Notes under the pieces: model-generated
What the model saw: the letters and a program-made list of their open reading frames with translations, nothing else
Told to the model about the DNA's origin: nothing
Databases searched by the model: none
Translations under genes and position numbers: made by a program
Source of the DNA: Roseateles sp.
GTDB taxonomy: Bacteria > Pseudomonadota > Gammaproteobacteria > Burkholderiales > Burkholderiaceae_C
NCBI GenBank assembly: GCA_015657635.1
Contig: JACDQM010000013.1
Span: forward strand, 1-47,678
Length of the DNA: 47,678 bases
Reading direction: 5' to 3'
Part shown: positions 8,156 to 16,428 of the stretch, in pieces
Position numbering within the stretch: the first letter of the stretch is position 1
Layout: each line of letters starts with the position of its first letter

Positions 8156-11100
8156 ATGTGGTTCACCCGCGTTTCGATCCAGAACCCGGTGATGGCCGTG
8201 ATGGTCATGCTGGCCTTCGTGGTGCTGGGTCTGTTCAGCTACCAGCGTCTGTCGGTCGACCAGTTTCCGAACATCGACTTTCCCACCGTGGTGGTGCAGA
8301 TGGACTATCCGGGCGCCTCGCCCGAGATTGTCGAGGCCGAAGTCACGAAAAAGGTCGAGCAGGCCGTCAACACGGTGGCCGGCATCAACTCGCTGTATTC
8401 GCGCTCCTACGAGGGCAGCTCGGTGGTGATCGTCGAGTTCAATCTCGACATCGACGGCCGCAAGGCCGCCGAGGATGTGCGCGAGAAGGTGGCGCTGATG
8501 CGCCCGACGCTGCGCGACGAGGTGAAGGAGCCGCGCATCTCGCGCTTCGACCCGGCCAGCCAGCCGATCTTCAATGTGGCCGTGCTGGCCGATGCCGGCG
8601 CGCAGATCGACACGCAGGAGCTGACGCGCTGGTCGACCCAGGTGCTGCAGAAGCGCCTGGAGAACGTGCGCGGCGTCGGCTCGGTCAGCGTGGTGGGCGG
8701 GCTGCAGCGGCAGATTCAGATCCAGCTGCGACCGTCTGCGATGGAGGCGCTGGGCATCACGGTTGACCAGGTGCTGGCCGCCGTGAAGAGCGAGAACCAG
8801 GAACTGCCGTTGGGCACGCTGCATTCGGCGCAGCAGGAGCGCGTGGTGCAGATCAATGCGCGCCTGAAGCGGCCGGAGGACTTCCGCGGCATCGTGGTGG
8901 CCCGCAAGGCCGGCGCGTCGATCAAGCTGTGGCAGGTGGCGGACGTGGTGGATGGGCCGCAGGAAGTCGAAAGCCTGGCGCTCTACAACGGGCAGCGCAC
9001 CGTGCTGCTGTCGGTGCAGAAGAGCCAGGGCGAAAACACCATCGCCGTGGTTGACGGCCTGCAGGCGGCGCTGAAGGAGGCGCAGGTGCTGTTGCCCAAG
9101 GGCGTGAAAACCGAGGTCAACCGCGACAACTCGCGCGGCATCCGCGTCTCGGTGGCCAACGTCAAGCAGACGCTGATCGAGGGCGCGCTGCTGACGGTGC
9201 TGATCGTGTTCCTGTTCCTGAACAGCTGGCGCTCCACCGTCATCACCGGCCTGACGCTGCCGATCGCGCTGATCGGCACCTTCCTGTTCATGTATGCGTT
9301 CGGCTTCACGATCAACATGATCACGCTGATGGCGCTGAGCCTGTGCGTGGGCCTGCTGATCGACGATGCCATCGTGGTGCGCGAGAACATCGTGCGCCAT
9401 GTGCAGATGGGCGCCAGCCCGCGCCAGGCGGCGCTGGATGGCACCGAGGAGATCGGTCTGGCGGTGCTGGCCACCACCTTCTCCATCGTCGCGGTCTTCT
9501 TGCCCATCGGCTTCATGGGCGGCATCGTCGGCAAGTTCTTCCACGAGTTCGGCATCACCATCGTCGCGGCGGTGCTGATCTCGATGTTCGTGTCTTTCAC
9601 GCTGGACCCGATGCTGTCCAGCATCTGGCACGACCCGCAGGCGCATGGCGCGCATCGGGGCCCGCCGGTGACGCTGTACGACAAGACGCTGGGCCGGGTG
9701 ACGCTGGCCTTCGACCGGTTCAGCGAATGGCTGTCGGCGCTGTACCAGCGCGTGCTGGCCTGGTCGCTGGCGCACAAGGGCGCAACGCTGGCCATTGCCC
9801 TGGCCACGCTGCTGGCCAGCTGCGGGCTGGCGGGCTCGCTGGGCAAGGAGTTCGTGCCCAAGGCCGATCTGTCCGAGACGCAGATCAACTTCTACACGCC
9901 GGTCGGCTCCTCGCTGGAAGTGACCGAGGCGCGGGCGCGCCAGATCGACGCGGTGCTGCGCGCACTGCCCGAGGTGCGCTACACGGTGACCACCATCAAC
10001 AGCGGTTTCGCGGCCGGCAAGATCTATGGCTCGATCTATGTGCGCCTGACGGACCGCAAGGACCGGCAGCGCAGCGTCAACGATCTGATGCTGCCGCTGC
10101 GCGAGCAGCTGGCCACGATTCCGGGCGTCACCATCACCAATATCGGCCAGACCGATCTGGGTGGCTCCAAGAGCCTGCAGTTCTCCATCCAGGGCGCCGA
10201 CCTGAAGGAGCTGGAGCGTCTGTCCAAGACGGTGATGGCCAAGCTGGACAAGATTCCCGGCCTGGTCGATCTGGACAGCACGCTGAAGCCCGACAAGCCG
10301 ACCGTGGCGATTGAGGTCAAGCGCGAGGCGGCCGCCGATGTGGGGCTCAACGTCAATGCGCTGGCGGGCACGCTGCGCACCTTGCTGGCCGGTACGACGG
10401 TGGGCAACTGGCGCGCGCCGGACGGCGAGAACTACGACGTGCTGCTGCGCCTGGCTCCGCAGGGCCGCGACAGCCTGGCTGACTTGCACAGCCTGCCGAT
10501 CAATGTGGCGGCTGCGGCCGACGGCTCACCGCGCGTGGTGCGCTTGTCGCAGGTGGCCGATGTGCATGCCGCGACTGGCGCCAACCAGATCAACCGCCGT
10601 GACTTGAACCGCGAAGTCCAGATCGACGCCAATGCGCTGGGCCGTAGCGCGGGCGAGGTGTCGGCCGACATCAAGCAGGCGCTGGACGAGACGCCGTTCC
10701 CGCCTGGCTACCGCTACAGCTTCGGCGGCTCGACCAAGAACATGACCGAGTCCTTCCAGTACGCAGTGGGCGCACTGGCACTGGCCATCGTCTTCATCTA
10801 CATGATTCTGGCCAGCCAGTTCAAGAGCTTCCTGCAGCCGCTGGCGCTGATGAGCTCGCTGCCGCTGACCTTGATCGGCGTGGTCGGTGCGCTGCTGGCA
10901 TTCCGCTCGACGCTGAACATGTTCTCCATCATCGGCATCGTGATGCTGATGGGCCTGGTGACCAAGAACGCCATTCTGCTGATCGACTTCGCCATCCGGG
11001 CCCGCGAAGGCGAGCATGGGCATGGCGTCGACAACGAACCGATGGACCGCGAGACCGCGTTGCTGCGCGCGGCGGCGGTGCGGCTGCGGCCCATCCTGAT

Positions 11101-11338
11101 GACGACGCTGGCGATGATCTTCGGCATGGTGCCGCTGGCCTTTGCCGTGTCCGAAGGCTCCGAGCAGCGCGCGCCGATGGGGCAGGCGGTGATAGGCGGC
11201 GTGATCACCTCGTCGCTGCTGACCCTGGTGGTCGTGCCGGTGATCTATTGCTACCTGGACGATCTGTCAGCCTGGTTGAAGCGCAAGTTCGCGCCGGCCG
11301 TGCCCGGCGAGGCGCCCGCAGGCCCTGGCGCGAAATAG
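8156..11338 (+). CDS. RND efflux permease, HAE1/AcrB-like
   Basis: Proton-driven inner-membrane efflux pump, 1060 residues, the usual length for hydrophobe/amphiphile RND pumps. The start MWFTRVSIQNPVMAVMVMLA forms the first transmembrane helix. TM4 carries the paired proton-relay aspartates in GLLIDDAIVVREN, and a later helix has the matching lysine in GLVTKNAILLIDFA. Two large periplasmic loops lie between TM1-TM2 and TM7-TM8, and the two halves are repeated. It forms a tripartite pump with the adaptor upstream and probably the TolC-like protein at 12459. Expression should follow the TetR operator at 6236-6255. It is an efflux system of unknown substrate, not the heavy-metal CusA type as far as I can tell. 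Confidence 0.92.
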   Translation: MWFTRVSIQNPVMAVMVMLAFVVLGLFSYQRLSVDQFPNIDFPTVVVQMDYPGASPEIVEAEVTKKVEQAVNTVAGINSLYSRSYEGSSVVIVEFNLDIDGRKAAEDVREKVALMRPTLRDEVKEPRISRFDPASQPIFNVAVLADAGAQIDTQELTRWSTQVLQKRLENVRGVGSVSVVGGLQRQIQIQLRPSAMEALGITVDQVLAAVKSENQELPLGTLHSAQQERVVQINARLKRPEDFRGIVVARKAGASIKLWQVADVVDGPQEVESLALYNGQRTVLLSVQKSQGENTIAVVDGLQAALKEAQVLLPKGVKTEVNRDNSRGIRVSVANVKQTLIEGALLTVLIVFLFLNSWRSTVITGLTLPIALIGTFLFMYAFGFTINMITLMALSLCVGLLIDDAIVVRENIVRHVQMGASPRQAALDGTEEIGLAVLATTFSIVAVFLPIGFMGGIVGKFFHEFGITIVAAVLISMFVSFTLDPMLSSIWHDPQAHGAHRGPPVTLYDKTLGRVTLAFDRFSEWLSALYQRVLAWSLAHKGATLAIALATLLASCGLAGSLGKEFVPKADLSETQINFYTPVGSSLEVTEARARQIDAVLRALPEVRYTVTTINSGFAAGKIYGSIYVRLTDRKDRQRSVNDLMLPLREQLATIPGVTITNIGQTDLGGSKSLQFSIQGADLKELERLSKTVMAKLDKIPGLVDLDSTLKPDKPTVAIEVKREAAADVGLNVNALAGTLRTLLAGTTVGNWRAPDGENYDVLLRLAPQGRDSLADLHSLPINVAAAADGSPRVVRLSQVADVHAATGANQINRRDLNREVQIDANALGRSAGEVSADIKQALDETPFPPGYRYSFGGSTKNMTESFQYAVGALALAIVFIYMILASQFKSFLQPLALMSSLPLTLIGVVGALLAFRSTLNMFSIIGIVMLMGLVTKNAILLIDFAIRAREGEHGHGVDNEPMDRETALLRAAAVRLRPILMTTLAMIFGMVPLAFAVSEGSEQRAPMGQAVIGGVITSSLLTLVVVPVIYCYLDDLSAWLKRKFAPAVPGEAPAGPGAK

Positions 11339-11404
11339 AATCCCCCCAGCTTTCGGCGGCCTGCAACTGGACAGCGTGCCGCCTGTACCCGAGGAAGAAT
11401 CGAG

Positions 11405-12058
11405 ATGAACGTCGAACAAGCCCGCTTCAACATGATCGAGCAGCAGATCCGCCCCTGGGATGTGCTTGATACCGAGGTGCTGGCCCTGTTGGCCGTGGTC
11501 AAGCGCGAGGACTTCGTGCCGGCCGCCTACCGCGCCATGGCCTTCACTGATTGCGAGCTGCCGCTGCCGGGTGGCCAGCAGATGCTGGCGCCGCGCGTGG
11601 AGGCGCGCCTGTTGCAAGAGTTGAAAGTGCAACGCCATGAGAAGGTGCTCGAGATCGGCGCCGGCTCCGGCTACATGGCAGCCTTGCTGGGCCACCGCGC
11701 CCAGCGCGTGATCACGCTGGAAAGCAATGCCGAGCTGGCACGTTTTGCCAGCGACAACCTGAAGCGCGCTGGCGCCACGAATGTGACGGTGCGCGAGGCC
11801 GATGGCGCCCACGGTCTGGGGGCCGAGTCGCCGTTCGACGTCATCCTGCTGTCGGGCTCGGTCGCCGAGGTGCCTCAGGCGCTGCTGGATCAGCTCAAGG
11901 TCGGCGGACGCCTGGCCGCCATCGTCGGCGACGAGCCGGTGATGCGCGCGATGCTCTACACCCGCAGCGCGGAGCGCGAGTTCCGCTCGGCGGTGCTGTT
12001 CGACACCGTGGCGGCGCGCCTGCAGGGCTTCGAGCAGCGCTCGGGCTTCGTCTTCTGA
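11405..12058 (+). CDS. pcm: PCMT-family methyltransferase (protein-L-isoaspartate O-methyltransferase-like)
   Basis: SAM-dependent methyltransferase of the protein-isoaspartate repair family, 217 residues. It opens MNVEQARFNMIEQQIRPWDV, typical of the short proteobacterial branch found beside TolC. The SAM-binding motif is EIGAGSGYMAALL at about residues 83-95, followed by the acidic loop LESNAEL. The ribosome site GAGGAAG lies a few bases before the ATG. Gaps to the rhodanese (13 bp) and then TolC genes suggest one transcript, an arrangement I associate with Burkholderiales. Whether this branch really repairs isoaspartate is less certain than the fold. Confidence 0.82.
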   Translation: MNVEQARFNMIEQQIRPWDVLDTEVLALLAVVKREDFVPAAYRAMAFTDCELPLPGGQQMLAPRVEARLLQELKVQRHEKVLEIGAGSGYMAALLGHRAQRVITLESNAELARFASDNLKRAGATNVTVREADGAHGLGAESPFDVILLSGSVAEVPQALLDQLKVGGRLAAIVGDEPVMRAMLYTRSAEREFRSAVLFDTVAARLQGFEQRSGFVF

Positions 12059-12071
12059 GATAACAGCGTCG

Positions 12072-12413
12072 ATGCCGACCCAGCTGAGTTGCGCCGAAGT
12101 GCTGAGCCGCTGCACCGGTGAGGCGGGCTTGCCGCCACCGCTGCTGCTCGATGTGCGCCAGCCTTGGGAAGCCGAGCTGGCCCGCATCCGCATCGAGGGT
12201 GTGACCGAGCGCCTGATCCCGATGGGCGAGCTGGTGCAGCGCCTGGATGAGCTGGATCCGCTGCAGCCTGTCGTCTGCTATTGCCATCACGGTGTGCGAA
12301 GTCTGCAGGTCGTCGCATTTCTCGAGCGCCAGGGCTTCGAATCGGTCTATAACCTCGCCGGCGGCATCGACGCCTGGTCCAGTGAGATCGATCCGTCGCT
12401 GCCTCGATACTGA
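12072..12413 (+). CDS. Rhodanese-domain protein
   Basis: Single-domain rhodanese (sulfurtransferase fold), 113 residues, cytosolic. The aspartate-valine-arginine motif LLDVRQPWE is at about 25-33 and the active loop CHHGVRS at 71-77 supplies the persulfide-carrying Cys71; NLAGGIDAW is the closing motif. It sits between the PCMT and TolC genes and is probably co-transcribed. The catalytic cysteine is present, so it could carry sulfane sulfur, but its location away from the sox genes gives no direct link to thiosulfate oxidation. Confidence 0.88.
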   Translation: MPTQLSCAEVLSRCTGEAGLPPPLLLDVRQPWEAELARIRIEGVTERLIPMGELVQRLDELDPLQPVVCYCHHGVRSLQVVAFLERQGFESVYNLAGGIDAWSSEIDPSLPRY

Positions 12414-12458
12414 ATGCCAAGACCCACAACACAACAACCCCTGCTGCGAGGAATCCTC

Positions 12459-13814
12459 ATGCCTGCTGACCACAAGACGCCCAAGCGCGCGAACGCGCTG
12501 TGGCGCATGAGCCGTCTCTCCCTGGCCCTGGCGCTGACGCTGGGCGCTGGCTCCGCGGTGCACGCCCAGAGCCTGCTTGAGGTCTACGAAGCGGCCCGTG
12601 CCTATGACGCCACCTATCTGGCTGCGCGCGCGCAGGCTGATTCGAGCCAATACCGGGCGGCGCAGGCCGATGCGCTGAACCGTCCGTCGCTGGGCGTGGG
12701 CGTCACTGGCAGTCGCGCCGAGACTGATCTGCCGCGGCCGCCGGGCCGGGTGGATACGACGACCCTGCAAGCTGCCTTGAGCGCCAAGTACGCGCTCTAC
12801 AACCGTGCCAACCGATTGAGCATCGACCAGGCTCAGCGCAGTCTGGGCATTGCGCAGGCCGACCTGGAGGCGGCTGAGCAGGATCTGATCGTGCGTGTGG
12901 CGCAGGCCTACTTCGACGTGCTGGCCGCACAGGACGTGCTGGGAACGACCAAGGCAAACAAGACGGCCATCGCCGAGCAACTGGCGTCGGCCAAGCGCAA
13001 TTTCGAGGTCGGCACCGCCACCATCACCGACACACGTGAAGCACAGGCCAGCTTCGACCGCGCCACGGCGCGCGAGATCGCGGCCGAGAACGACCTGCGC
13101 GTCAAGCGCGTGGCGCTGGACCAGATCGTGGGCCGCCTGGGCGTGTCGCCCAAACCTTTGGCCCAACCGGTGGCATTGCCGGCCATGACGCCGATGACGG
13201 TCGACCCTTGGGTGAGCCTGGCCGACGAGCAGCATCCGCTGGTGCGCAAGGCCAAGCTGGGACTGGAAGTGGCTCGACTGGAGACCGGCAAGGCCCGCGC
13301 GGCCGAAGCGCCGACGGTGGACTTGACCGGTACGCTGTCCAGCACCAACGCCCGCGGCAGCGGTGCCACCATGCCTGGCACCACCGGCGCGGCCAGCGTG
13401 GGTGTGGCACTTAATATGCCGCTCTACACCGGCGGTGCCACCGGCAATCGCATCAAGGAAACGGTGGCCCTGGAAGAGCGCTCGCGCAACGATCTTGAGT
13501 TCGCCCGCCGCAGCGTGACCGAGAGCACCAAGCGTGCCTTCTTCGGCGTGCAGTCCGGCCTGGCACAGGTGAAGGCGCTGGAAGCCGCTGAGTCCTCGAG
13601 TCGTCTGGCGCTGGAGGCCACGCAGCTGGGCTACAAGGTCGGGGTGCGCGTCAACCTGGATGTGCTGAATGCGCAGACCCAGCTGTTCTCGACCCAGAGC
13701 GATCTGGCCAAGGCCCGCTATGACGTCGTGCTGACCGGCCTGAAGCTGCGTCAGGCCAGCGGCCAGCTCAAGCCCGAGGACGTTGCAGCGGTCAACCAGC
13801 TGCTGTCCAAGTAA
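12459..13814 (+). CDS. tolC: TolC-family outer membrane channel
   Basis: Outer-membrane efflux/secretion channel, 451 residues. ATG at 12459 is preferred over an in-frame ATG at 12414 because GAGGAA stands at 12448-12453; a third ATG at 12507 would also keep the signal peptide. The signal segment is LSLALALTLGAGSAVHA followed by Q. Two OEP repeats follow, each with long coiled-coil helices (AAQADALNRPSLGVGVTGSR opens the first beta part; NRIKETVALEERSRNDLEFA lies in the second). The end LLSK is followed at once by a strong terminator. It is the likely outer-membrane partner of the RND pump upstream. Confidence 0.9.
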   Translation: MPADHKTPKRANALWRMSRLSLALALTLGAGSAVHAQSLLEVYEAARAYDATYLAARAQADSSQYRAAQADALNRPSLGVGVTGSRAETDLPRPPGRVDTTTLQAALSAKYALYNRANRLSIDQAQRSLGIAQADLEAAEQDLIVRVAQAYFDVLAAQDVLGTTKANKTAIAEQLASAKRNFEVGTATITDTREAQASFDRATAREIAAENDLRVKRVALDQIVGRLGVSPKPLAQPVALPAMTPMTVDPWVSLADEQHPLVRKAKLGLEVARLETGKARAAEAPTVDLTGTLSSTNARGSGATMPGTTGAASVGVALNMPLYTGGATGNRIKETVALEERSRNDLEFARRSVTESTKRAFFGVQSGLAQVKALEAAESSSRLALEATQLGYKVGVRVNLDVLNAQTQLFSTQSDLAKARYDVVLTGLKLRQASGQLKPEDVAAVNQLLSK

Positions 13815-13840
13815 GCCGCACAGTCCGCCTGCAAGCCCCG

Positions 13841-13882
13841 CAGGGCCGGCACCGCGACGCGGTGGCCGGCCCTGGTCTTTTT
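13841..13882 (+). terminator. Rho-independent terminator after tolC
   Basis: CAGGGCCGGC (13841-13850) pairs perfectly with GCCGGCCCTG (13865-13874), with a second inner stem ACCGC/GCGGT, followed by GTCTTTTT. It ends the pump/PCMT/TolC unit. Confidence 0.85.
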
Positions 13883-13928
13883 GAGGCCCCACAACGGCGC
13901 CGTGTCAGGGCAGGCAAAATCTGACCCC

Positions 13929-14711
13929 ATGCTCTATTTGCTTTCGCCCGCCAAGTCGCTGGACTATGAGACCGCTGTACCGCCCAAGGTGCTCAAGCAC
14001 GTCACCGAGCCGCAGTTCCTGACCCAATCGGCCGAGCTGATCGAGGTGCTCAGGCGCAAGACGCCGGCCGAGATCGCCACGCTGATGGATATGTCCGAAG
14101 CGCTGTCGGCGCTGAATATGGGCCGCTACCAGGCCTGGGAGCCGCAGTTCACCGACGCCAACAGCAAGCCAGCGGTGCTGGCCTTCAACGGCGATGTCTA
14201 TGAAGGTCTGGAGGCCGGCACGCTGAGCCTGGCGCAGCTGCAGTGGGCGCAGCAGCATCTGGCCATCCTGTCCGGCCTGTACGGCGTGCTGCGTCCGCTC
14301 GATCGCATGCAGCCCTACCGCCTGGAGATGGGCACCCGCCTGGCGACGTCGCGAGGGGGCACGCTCTACGCCTTCTGGGGCGACCTGCTGGCCGAGCACC
14401 TGAACGCAAGGGCGGCAGCCCATCAGGCGCCGGTGATCGTCAACCTGGCTTCGCAGGAATACTTCAAGGCCGCCGACCGCAAGGCCTTGCTGCCACGCGT
14501 GATCGAGTGCCAGTTCGAGGACTGGAAGAACGGTCAGTTCAAGATCATCAGCTTCTTCGCCAAGCGCGCCCGCGGCCTGATGGCTCGTTTCTGCATTGAA
14601 CACCAGATCGACACGCCGGCCGGCCTGCAGGGCTTTGACCTGGAGGGCTACCGCTATCAGCCCGAGCTGTCCACCCCGGAGCGCCTGTTGTTCCGACGCA
14701 AGCTGGTCTGA
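13929..14711 (+). CDS. yaaA: Peroxide stress protein YaaA (DUF328/UPF0246)
   Basis: Homologue of E. coli YaaA, which lowers free iron and protects DNA and protein during hydrogen-peroxide stress; 260 residues, close to the family's length. The start MLYLLSPAKSLDYET matches the conserved N-terminal signature (SPAK.LD), and internal signatures include FNGDVYEGL, GLYGVLRPLD, MQPYRLEMG and NLASQEYFKA. ATG at 13929 is eight bases after CAAAAT, a -10-like hexamer, with no Shine-Dalgarno, so a leaderless message is possible. The oxygenase gene begins 16 bp after its stop. Confidence 0.93.
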   Translation: MLYLLSPAKSLDYETAVPPKVLKHVTEPQFLTQSAELIEVLRRKTPAEIATLMDMSEALSALNMGRYQAWEPQFTDANSKPAVLAFNGDVYEGLEAGTLSLAQLQWAQQHLAILSGLYGVLRPLDRMQPYRLEMGTRLATSRGGTLYAFWGDLLAEHLNARAAAHQAPVIVNLASQEYFKAADRKALLPRVIECQFEDWKNGQFKIISFFAKRARGLMARFCIEHQIDTPAGLQGFDLEGYRYQPELSTPERLLFRRKLV

Positions 14712-14727
14712 AGGCAGAATGTTCGGC

Positions 14728-15579
14728 ATGAACACACAAGTGATCACGCCGGAGTTGCGACACTGGATCGTCGAACAGAACCAGGCCGGCGTTGCGCCGG
14801 AAAAGGTCATGGCCTCGATGCGGGCCAGCGGCTGGGACGAGACGGTGGCGCAGCGCGCGCTGGAGCAGGTGCTGGCGGGTGTCGTGCAGGAGCAGGGGCC
14901 AGGCAGCCCGGTGACTCCGGAGCAAACCTTGCCTGAGCCCGCCCTGAGCGGCCAGCCTTCGCGGATCTGGGCGGGTGACCGTGAGGTCAACATCCTGCTC
15001 ACATCGCGCAAGCCGCGTCTGGTGGTTTTTGGCGGCCTGCTGTCTGACGAGGAGTGCGACGAGTTGCGCGCGGCTGCTGCGCCGCGCCTGTCGCGTTCCG
15101 AGACGGTGGCCGAGCGCAGCGACGGCAGCGAGGTGAATGCCGCGCGCACCAGCCAGGGCATGTTCTTCGGGCGCTCCGAAAATGACATCTGTGCCCGCAT
15201 CGAAGCGCGCATCGCCCATCTGCTCAACTGGCCGGTCGAGAATGGCGAAGGCCTTCAGGTGCTGCGTTATGCCCCGGGTGCCGAGTATCTGCCGCACTAT
15301 GATTACTTCGATCCTGCGCTGGCCAGCACCGAGGCCATCATCCAGCGCGGCGGCCAGCGTGTGGCAACGCTCGTGATGTATCTGAACACCCCGACACGTG
15401 GTGGCGGCACCATCTTTCCGGATGTGGGGCTGGAAGTGGCGCCGATCAAGGGCAATGCGGTGTTCTTCAGCTATGCCCAGCCGCATCCCAGCAGCCTGAG
15501 CCTGCATGGCGGCTCGCCGGTGCTGGAGGGCGAGAAGTGGGTGGCCACCAAATGGCTGCGCTGGCGCGAGTTCGACTGA
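14728..15579 (+). CDS. 2OG-Fe(II) oxygenase, prolyl 4-hydroxylase-like
   Basis: Non-heme iron, 2-oxoglutarate-dependent dioxygenase resembling the catalytic domain of prolyl 4-hydroxylase, 283 residues from ATG 14728. ATG 14719 is also in frame with a weak AAGG before it; 14728 is preferred because CAGAAT stands seven bases before it, as in several neighbours. A helical N-terminal region of about 90 residues (ELRHWIVEQNQAG...) precedes the double-stranded beta-helix. Iron ligands are His and Asp in LPHYDYFDP and the distal His in SLSLHGGSPV; the 2OG lysine is in GEKWVATKW. The protein target is unknown. Confidence 0.85.
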   Translation: MNTQVITPELRHWIVEQNQAGVAPEKVMASMRASGWDETVAQRALEQVLAGVVQEQGPGSPVTPEQTLPEPALSGQPSRIWAGDREVNILLTSRKPRLVVFGGLLSDEECDELRAAAAPRLSRSETVAERSDGSEVNAARTSQGMFFGRSENDICARIEARIAHLLNWPVENGEGLQVLRYAPGAEYLPHYDYFDPALASTEAIIQRGGQRVATLVMYLNTPTRGGGTIFPDVGLEVAPIKGNAVFFSYAQPHPSSLSLHGGSPVLEGEKWVATKWLRWREFD

Positions 15580-15628
15580 GCTGGCCGCGGCAATAATCGC
15601 CGCTGTTTCCATCACTTCTCAAGACACC

Positions 15629-15844
15629 ATGAAAAAGCTCCTCGCTGTTCTTGCCTTGACCGGGCTGCTGGGTCTGTCGACTGCACCGGTGGCAGCCGCG
15701 ACAGCCAAGCATGGCAAGCCCGCTGCCACGCTCGCCCAGGGCAAGCACTTGAAGGCGCAGGCAGCCAAGAAGTCCACGCACAAGTCGACGGCCAAGAAAG
15801 CCAAGAAGAGCAAGAAGGCAAAGAAGGCCAAGAACAGGGCCTGA
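15629..15844 (+). CDS. Small lysine/alanine-rich exported protein
   Basis: A 71-residue protein with a clear signal peptide (MKKLLAVLALTGLLGLSTAP, cleavage likely after VAAA) and a mature part of about 45 residues that is almost entirely lysine, alanine, serine and threonine, ending in repeated KKAKK blocks. It is strongly basic and likely disordered. I recognise no family. Possible roles (nucleic-acid or envelope polyanion binding) are guesses. The gene is in an intergenic gap before the convergent Lrp gene; the signal peptide and good codon usage make it likely real. Confidence 0.65.
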   Translation: MKKLLAVLALTGLLGLSTAPVAAATAKHGKPAATLAQGKHLKAQAAKKSTHKSTAKKAKKSKKAKKAKNRA

Positions 15845-15866
15845 GCTTTGCTGCCGCTGCCGCCTG

Positions 15867-16328
15867 TTAGCGTCGCAGCGGCAACTGGCTTTGCTTGAGC
15901 TGGCGCAGCACAAAGCTGCTCTTGCTGTGGCGGATGCCCGGGATCTTGTAGAGGCGCTCGCGCAGCAGGCGCTCGTAGTCGCGCGTGTCGGCGACGGCGA
16001 TGCGCACGTAGTAGTCGTAGTCTCCTGAGACCAGGAAGGCTTCGATCACTTCAGGAATCTGCTCCAGCGCGCGGCCGAACTCGAACAGTGCCTCGTCGGA
16101 GTGGTTGTCCAGCGTCACATGGACGATGACGGTGTCCGCCAGACCCAGCTTGGCGGCATTGACGCGCACCGAATAGCCCTCGATCACGCCTGCCTCTTCC
16201 ATGCGCTTGATGCGCGTCCAGCAAGGTGAGCTGGTGAGGCCCACCTGCTGGCTGATTTCCTGCAGGCTGGTGCGGGCGTCGCGTTGCAGCACTTCCAGGA
16301 TGGATAGGTCGAATTTGTCGAGCTTCAT
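15867..16328 (-). CDS. Lrp/AsnC-family transcriptional regulator
   Basis: Leucine-responsive-regulator family protein, 153 residues, the typical length. The N-terminal winged helix is at 1-60 (LDKFDLSILEVLQRDARTSL, then VGLTSSPCWTRIKRMEEAGV) and the RAM/AsnC ligand domain at 65-150 (EAFLVSGDYDYYVRIAVADT). ATG at 16328 gives the canonical start MKLDKFD; the open frame continues upstream but without homology. It is divergent from the acetolactate synthase gene across 100 bp that holds overlapping palindromes, so it probably controls that gene and itself. The effector is probably an amino acid, inferred from family and neighbour. Confidence 0.9.
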   Translation of the reverse strand: MKLDKFDLSILEVLQRDARTSLQEISQQVGLTSSPCWTRIKRMEEAGVIEGYSVRVNAAKLGLADTVIVHVTLDNHSDEALFEFGRALEQIPEVIEAFLVSGDYDYYVRIAVADTRDYERLLRERLYKIPGIRHSKSSFVLRQLKQSQLPLRR

Positions 16329-16331
16329 GCT

Positions 16332-16352
16332 GAAGATTGTCTTCTGTGAAGA
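16332..16352. promoter_or_regulatory. Overlapping palindromes, candidate Lrp-type operator
   Basis: GAAGA (16332-16336), TCTTC (16340-16344) and GAAGA (16348-16352) are spaced by three bases each, forming two overlapping palindromes GAAGA-N3-TCTTC and TCTTC-N3-GAAGA. They lie right before the Lrp-family start codon in the divergent gap, fitting autoregulation by a multimeric Lrp protein. Confidence 0.4.
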
Positions 16353-16428
16353 AGGATTTGCTGATTCTCTGCGATTCTGCGGCAAATTAGAAAGCCTTTG
16401 CTGAGGGCTGTCGGGCACAGTGCGGGGC

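Noticed and set aside
8120..10489. A 789-codon open frame opposite the RND pump gene
   Set aside because: It is a codon-bias shadow, with low-complexity His/Arg/Gln composition and no domain, inside a fully conserved pump gene.
12072..12413. Rhodanese as part of the sulfur-oxidation system
   Set aside because: The gene belongs to the PCMT/TolC neighbourhood 14 kb from the sox genes and has no signal peptide; single rhodaneses are common in many settings.
11895..13892. A 665-codon minus-strand frame over the rhodanese and TolC genes
   Set aside because: It spans two genuine plus-strand genes and a terminator, with no motifs or start signals.
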